DNA of 64,000 nt. Source: Ancylomarina sp. DW003. GTDB lineage: Bacteria > Bacteroidota > Bacteroidia > Bacteroidales > Marinifilaceae. Position 1 is the first letter of the stretch. Every line of letters starts with the position of its first letter. Below are positions 62,439-64,000 of this stretch, in pieces. The stretch lies in assembly GCF_029029505.1 (NCBI RefSeq), contig NZ_JAKJSD010000017.1:1-64000 (forward strand). Reading direction: 5' to 3'. The notes under the pieces were generated by a model. It was not told where the DNA came from. It made no database searches and saw nothing but the letters and a program-made list of their open reading frames with translations. A program made the translations under genes and the position numbers.

Positions 62439-63641
62439 ATGGCAAGAATCAAAGTGTTACTTTTCACATCTAGGCAATATAAGGACGAAACTTATCCTGT
62501 GATGATTCGAGTTACACACAGGAGAAAAGTGAAGTATTTTTCAATGAAAATATCGGTTCCTAAAGATCATTGGGATGAAAAAGAAAATCTCTTAAATGTA
62601 AAAATCAAGGATTCTTCTAAAATCTATAAACGTAAAAATTTCGAAATTCGAAAATCCCAACTTAAGCTAATGGGAATTGTGAACGATTTAGATTCTTCGA
62701 ATCATTTGTATACAGTTGAGGATATAGAAAAGCGATATAGTGGCATAACTGGACTCGACTTCAATACTTATGCTGAAAATCTAATACAAGAGCTCGAGAG
62801 TATTGATAAGATGGGAAATGCTAGTGCATATCGAAGTGCATCTTTAGCACTTATTCGGTTTATGGGTAAGGAATCGATTACCTTTAAGGAAATAGATTAC
62901 ACGCTTATTAAGAAGTTCGAAACCCATATGATTTCCAATGGAATGAAAACGAATGGGGTTTCATGTTACATGCGTACCATCCGGGCAATTTATAATAGAG
63001 CCATAAAAGAGGGATTTGCAAAAAGGGAAAACTACCCATTTCTACATTATAAAGTCAAATCTGAGAAAACTCAAAAACGAGCTCTTACAAAAGATCAGAT
63101 CAAGCAAATTCGAGATATAGATCTAAGTTCAGATCCTGGTCATGAACAAGCTCGTGACTTATTCATGTTTAGTTTCTATTGTATGGGTATATCATTTGTT
63201 GATATAGCTCATTTAAAAGTGAAGAATATTCTTAATGAGCGTATAAACTATTCGAGACAAAAAACCTCTCAAAAATATACGATTGCATTAGTGGAACCCG
63301 CTTTAGAGATTATACTAAAATACTCTAATTTGAAAAATCTTAACGAGTATGTGTTTCCTTTATTAGAACACAATCATTCTGAAATGCATAAACTCTATGC
63401 GAAAAGAGCTACTAGGAATCGTACAAAGCTAATACAGGTTGGGAAGCTTTTAGATCTACCTATAACACTCACGCCATATGTCGCTCGACATTCATGGGCA
63501 ACTATTGCTAAACGATCAGGAGTACCAACAGCTGTTATCTCTGAAGGATTAGGACACACTACTGAAAGAACCACTCAAATCTATCTGGATAGTTTCGAAA
63601 ATGAAGTTCTCGATGCGGCCAATAGAATGATAACCCTTTGA
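62439..63641 (+). CDS. Tyrosine recombinase (integrase) of a mobile element
   Basis: A 400-aa Bacteroidota-type site-specific recombinase. N-terminal arm-binding domain (about 1-85), SAM-like core-binding domain (about 100-200), catalytic domain from about 215. Visible are the Lys in RQKTSQKYTI, the Arg in TPYVARHSWAT, GLGHTTERT and the nucleophile Tyr in TQIYLDSF. The usual first Arg (as in FYTRG of homologs) is Met in FSFYCMGISFVD, a substitution seen in some elements related to CTnDOT. Complete reading frame. Confidence 0.92.
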   Translation: MARIKVLLFTSRQYKDETYPVMIRVTHRRKVKYFSMKISVPKDHWDEKENLLNVKIKDSSKIYKRKNFEIRKSQLKLMGIVNDLDSSNHLYTVEDIEKRYSGITGLDFNTYAENLIQELESIDKMGNASAYRSASLALIRFMGKESITFKEIDYTLIKKFETHMISNGMKTNGVSCYMRTIRAIYNRAIKEGFAKRENYPFLHYKVKSEKTQKRALTKDQIKQIRDIDLSSDPGHEQARDLFMFSFYCMGISFVDIAHLKVKNILNERINYSRQKTSQKYTIALVEPALEIILKYSNLKNLNEYVFPLLEHNHSEMHKLYAKRATRNRTKLIQVGKLLDLPITLTPYVARHSWATIAKRSGVPTAVISEGLGHTTERTTQIYLDSFENEVLDAANRMITL

Positions 63642-63694
63642 TACTGATAGTGTGATAATTGTATTGTTATGTGATGAACTTTGTATATTTTTAG

Positions 63695-64000
63695 ATGAAA
63701 ATGACTTTGAATATGATTAAAGAAGTTGATTTTCTCGCACTAAAAAATGAGTTGATTGATGCTACCGTAAAATTTGAAAGGGTAGCAGACACTTATAAGT
63801 TTTATTTTAATGAACACGATAACCTCCAGTATTACAAAACCCACCTTATAGAGTTACATTATAAATTTTGTAAAGAATTACGAGAGAATATCGTTCTTTT
63901 TAAGACCAACAACGAAATAACTACCCATTTGGAGATGCTTATTGGCATGTTTGAATTATTCAAAGATCAAATTGATGAGAGGTCGGATTACGAGAAGTTT
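63695..64000 (+). CDS. Unknown protein, cut by the right window edge
   Basis: An open reading frame of 102 codons from ATG at 63695 with no stop before the window ends. It begins MKMTLNMIKEVDFLALKNEL and is strongly helical and rich in Lys, Glu and Tyr (THLIELHYKFCKELRENIVLF). It is not recognised; position 53 bases after an integrase suggests cargo or an accessory gene of the mobile element. Confidence 0.6.
   Translation, partial: MKMTLNMIKEVDFLALKNELIDATVKFERVADTYKFYFNEHDNLQYYKTHLIELHYKFCKELRENIVLFKTNNEITTHLEMLIGMFELFKDQIDERSDYEKF

Overview
The window is a low-GC (roughly one third G+C, by eye) chromosomal segment of a Bacteroidota bacterium, most likely a marine Marinilabiliales/Marinifilaceae-type organism (inference). 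The case rests on a SusC/SusD pair with an ECF sigma/FecR switch, lipoproteins with Bacteroidota-style lipoboxes, many promoters of the TTTG-N19-TAnnTTTG type, no regular Shine-Dalgarno spacing, and a Bacteroidota-type integrase. Most genes are core and well preserved. No CRISPR array or insertion sequence was seen.

Layout. 1-250: a 5S rRNA with its terminator, preceded by half of what looks like an identical terminator. 294-9274: minus-strand genes for an M18 aminopeptidase, the complete phosphate operon pstS-pstC-pstA-pstB-phoU, and a histidine kinase/response regulator pair, with a 0.5 kb gene-free block of inverted repeats between them. 9520-12172: two small unknown proteins, an RluA-type pseudouridine synthase and kdsB. 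12473-18067: a sigma-54 activator, lptE, a TPR-like protein, secG, groES and groEL. 18152-20648: a lipoprotein divergent from a BlaI-type repressor and a BlaR1-like M56 protein fused to an M23 peptidase domain. 20843-26074: an acyltransferase, small proteins, aspS, tadA and deoD.

26211-38776 is the main accessory-looking region. A membrane TPR/HTH regulator is followed by an ECF sigma factor, a FecR anti-sigma factor, a SusC-type transducer with an N-terminal STN domain, SusD, a zinc metallopeptidase lipoprotein and a DUF4302 lipoprotein. It carries no glycoside hydrolase, so a peptide or protein substrate is more likely than a glycan (inference). A composite motif (CACCC, 9 bases, TTTGAGTTGTT, then TA-rich) occurs before fecR and again just before a gene-free stretch that folds into a long terminated hairpin. 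This suggests an ECF-controlled small RNA that belongs to the uptake locus.

39045-64000: a Sco1 protein and heme O synthase, aroA, apt, aroB, two unknown proteins, dprA, gdhA, tatD, ansA, an ExbB/ExbD-type motor cluster, tRNA-Arg(CCG), leuS, two tandem YitT proteins, an M23 peptidase, purN, acpP-fabF-rnc, and a tyrosine recombinase followed by an open reading frame that runs off the right edge. These last two probably mark the left end of an integrated element.

How it works together: the window combines phosphate import with its regulator PhoU, energy transduction to the outer membrane (ExbB/D) that could drive SusC-type transporters, envelope building (kdsB, lptE, secG, M23 peptidases, acyltransferase, acpP/fabF), chaperonins, and translation (aspS, leuS, tadA, tRNA-Arg). 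The most interesting parts are the BlaI/M56-M23 module with its 10-bp-phased operator, and the ECF-controlled uptake locus with its candidate small RNA.
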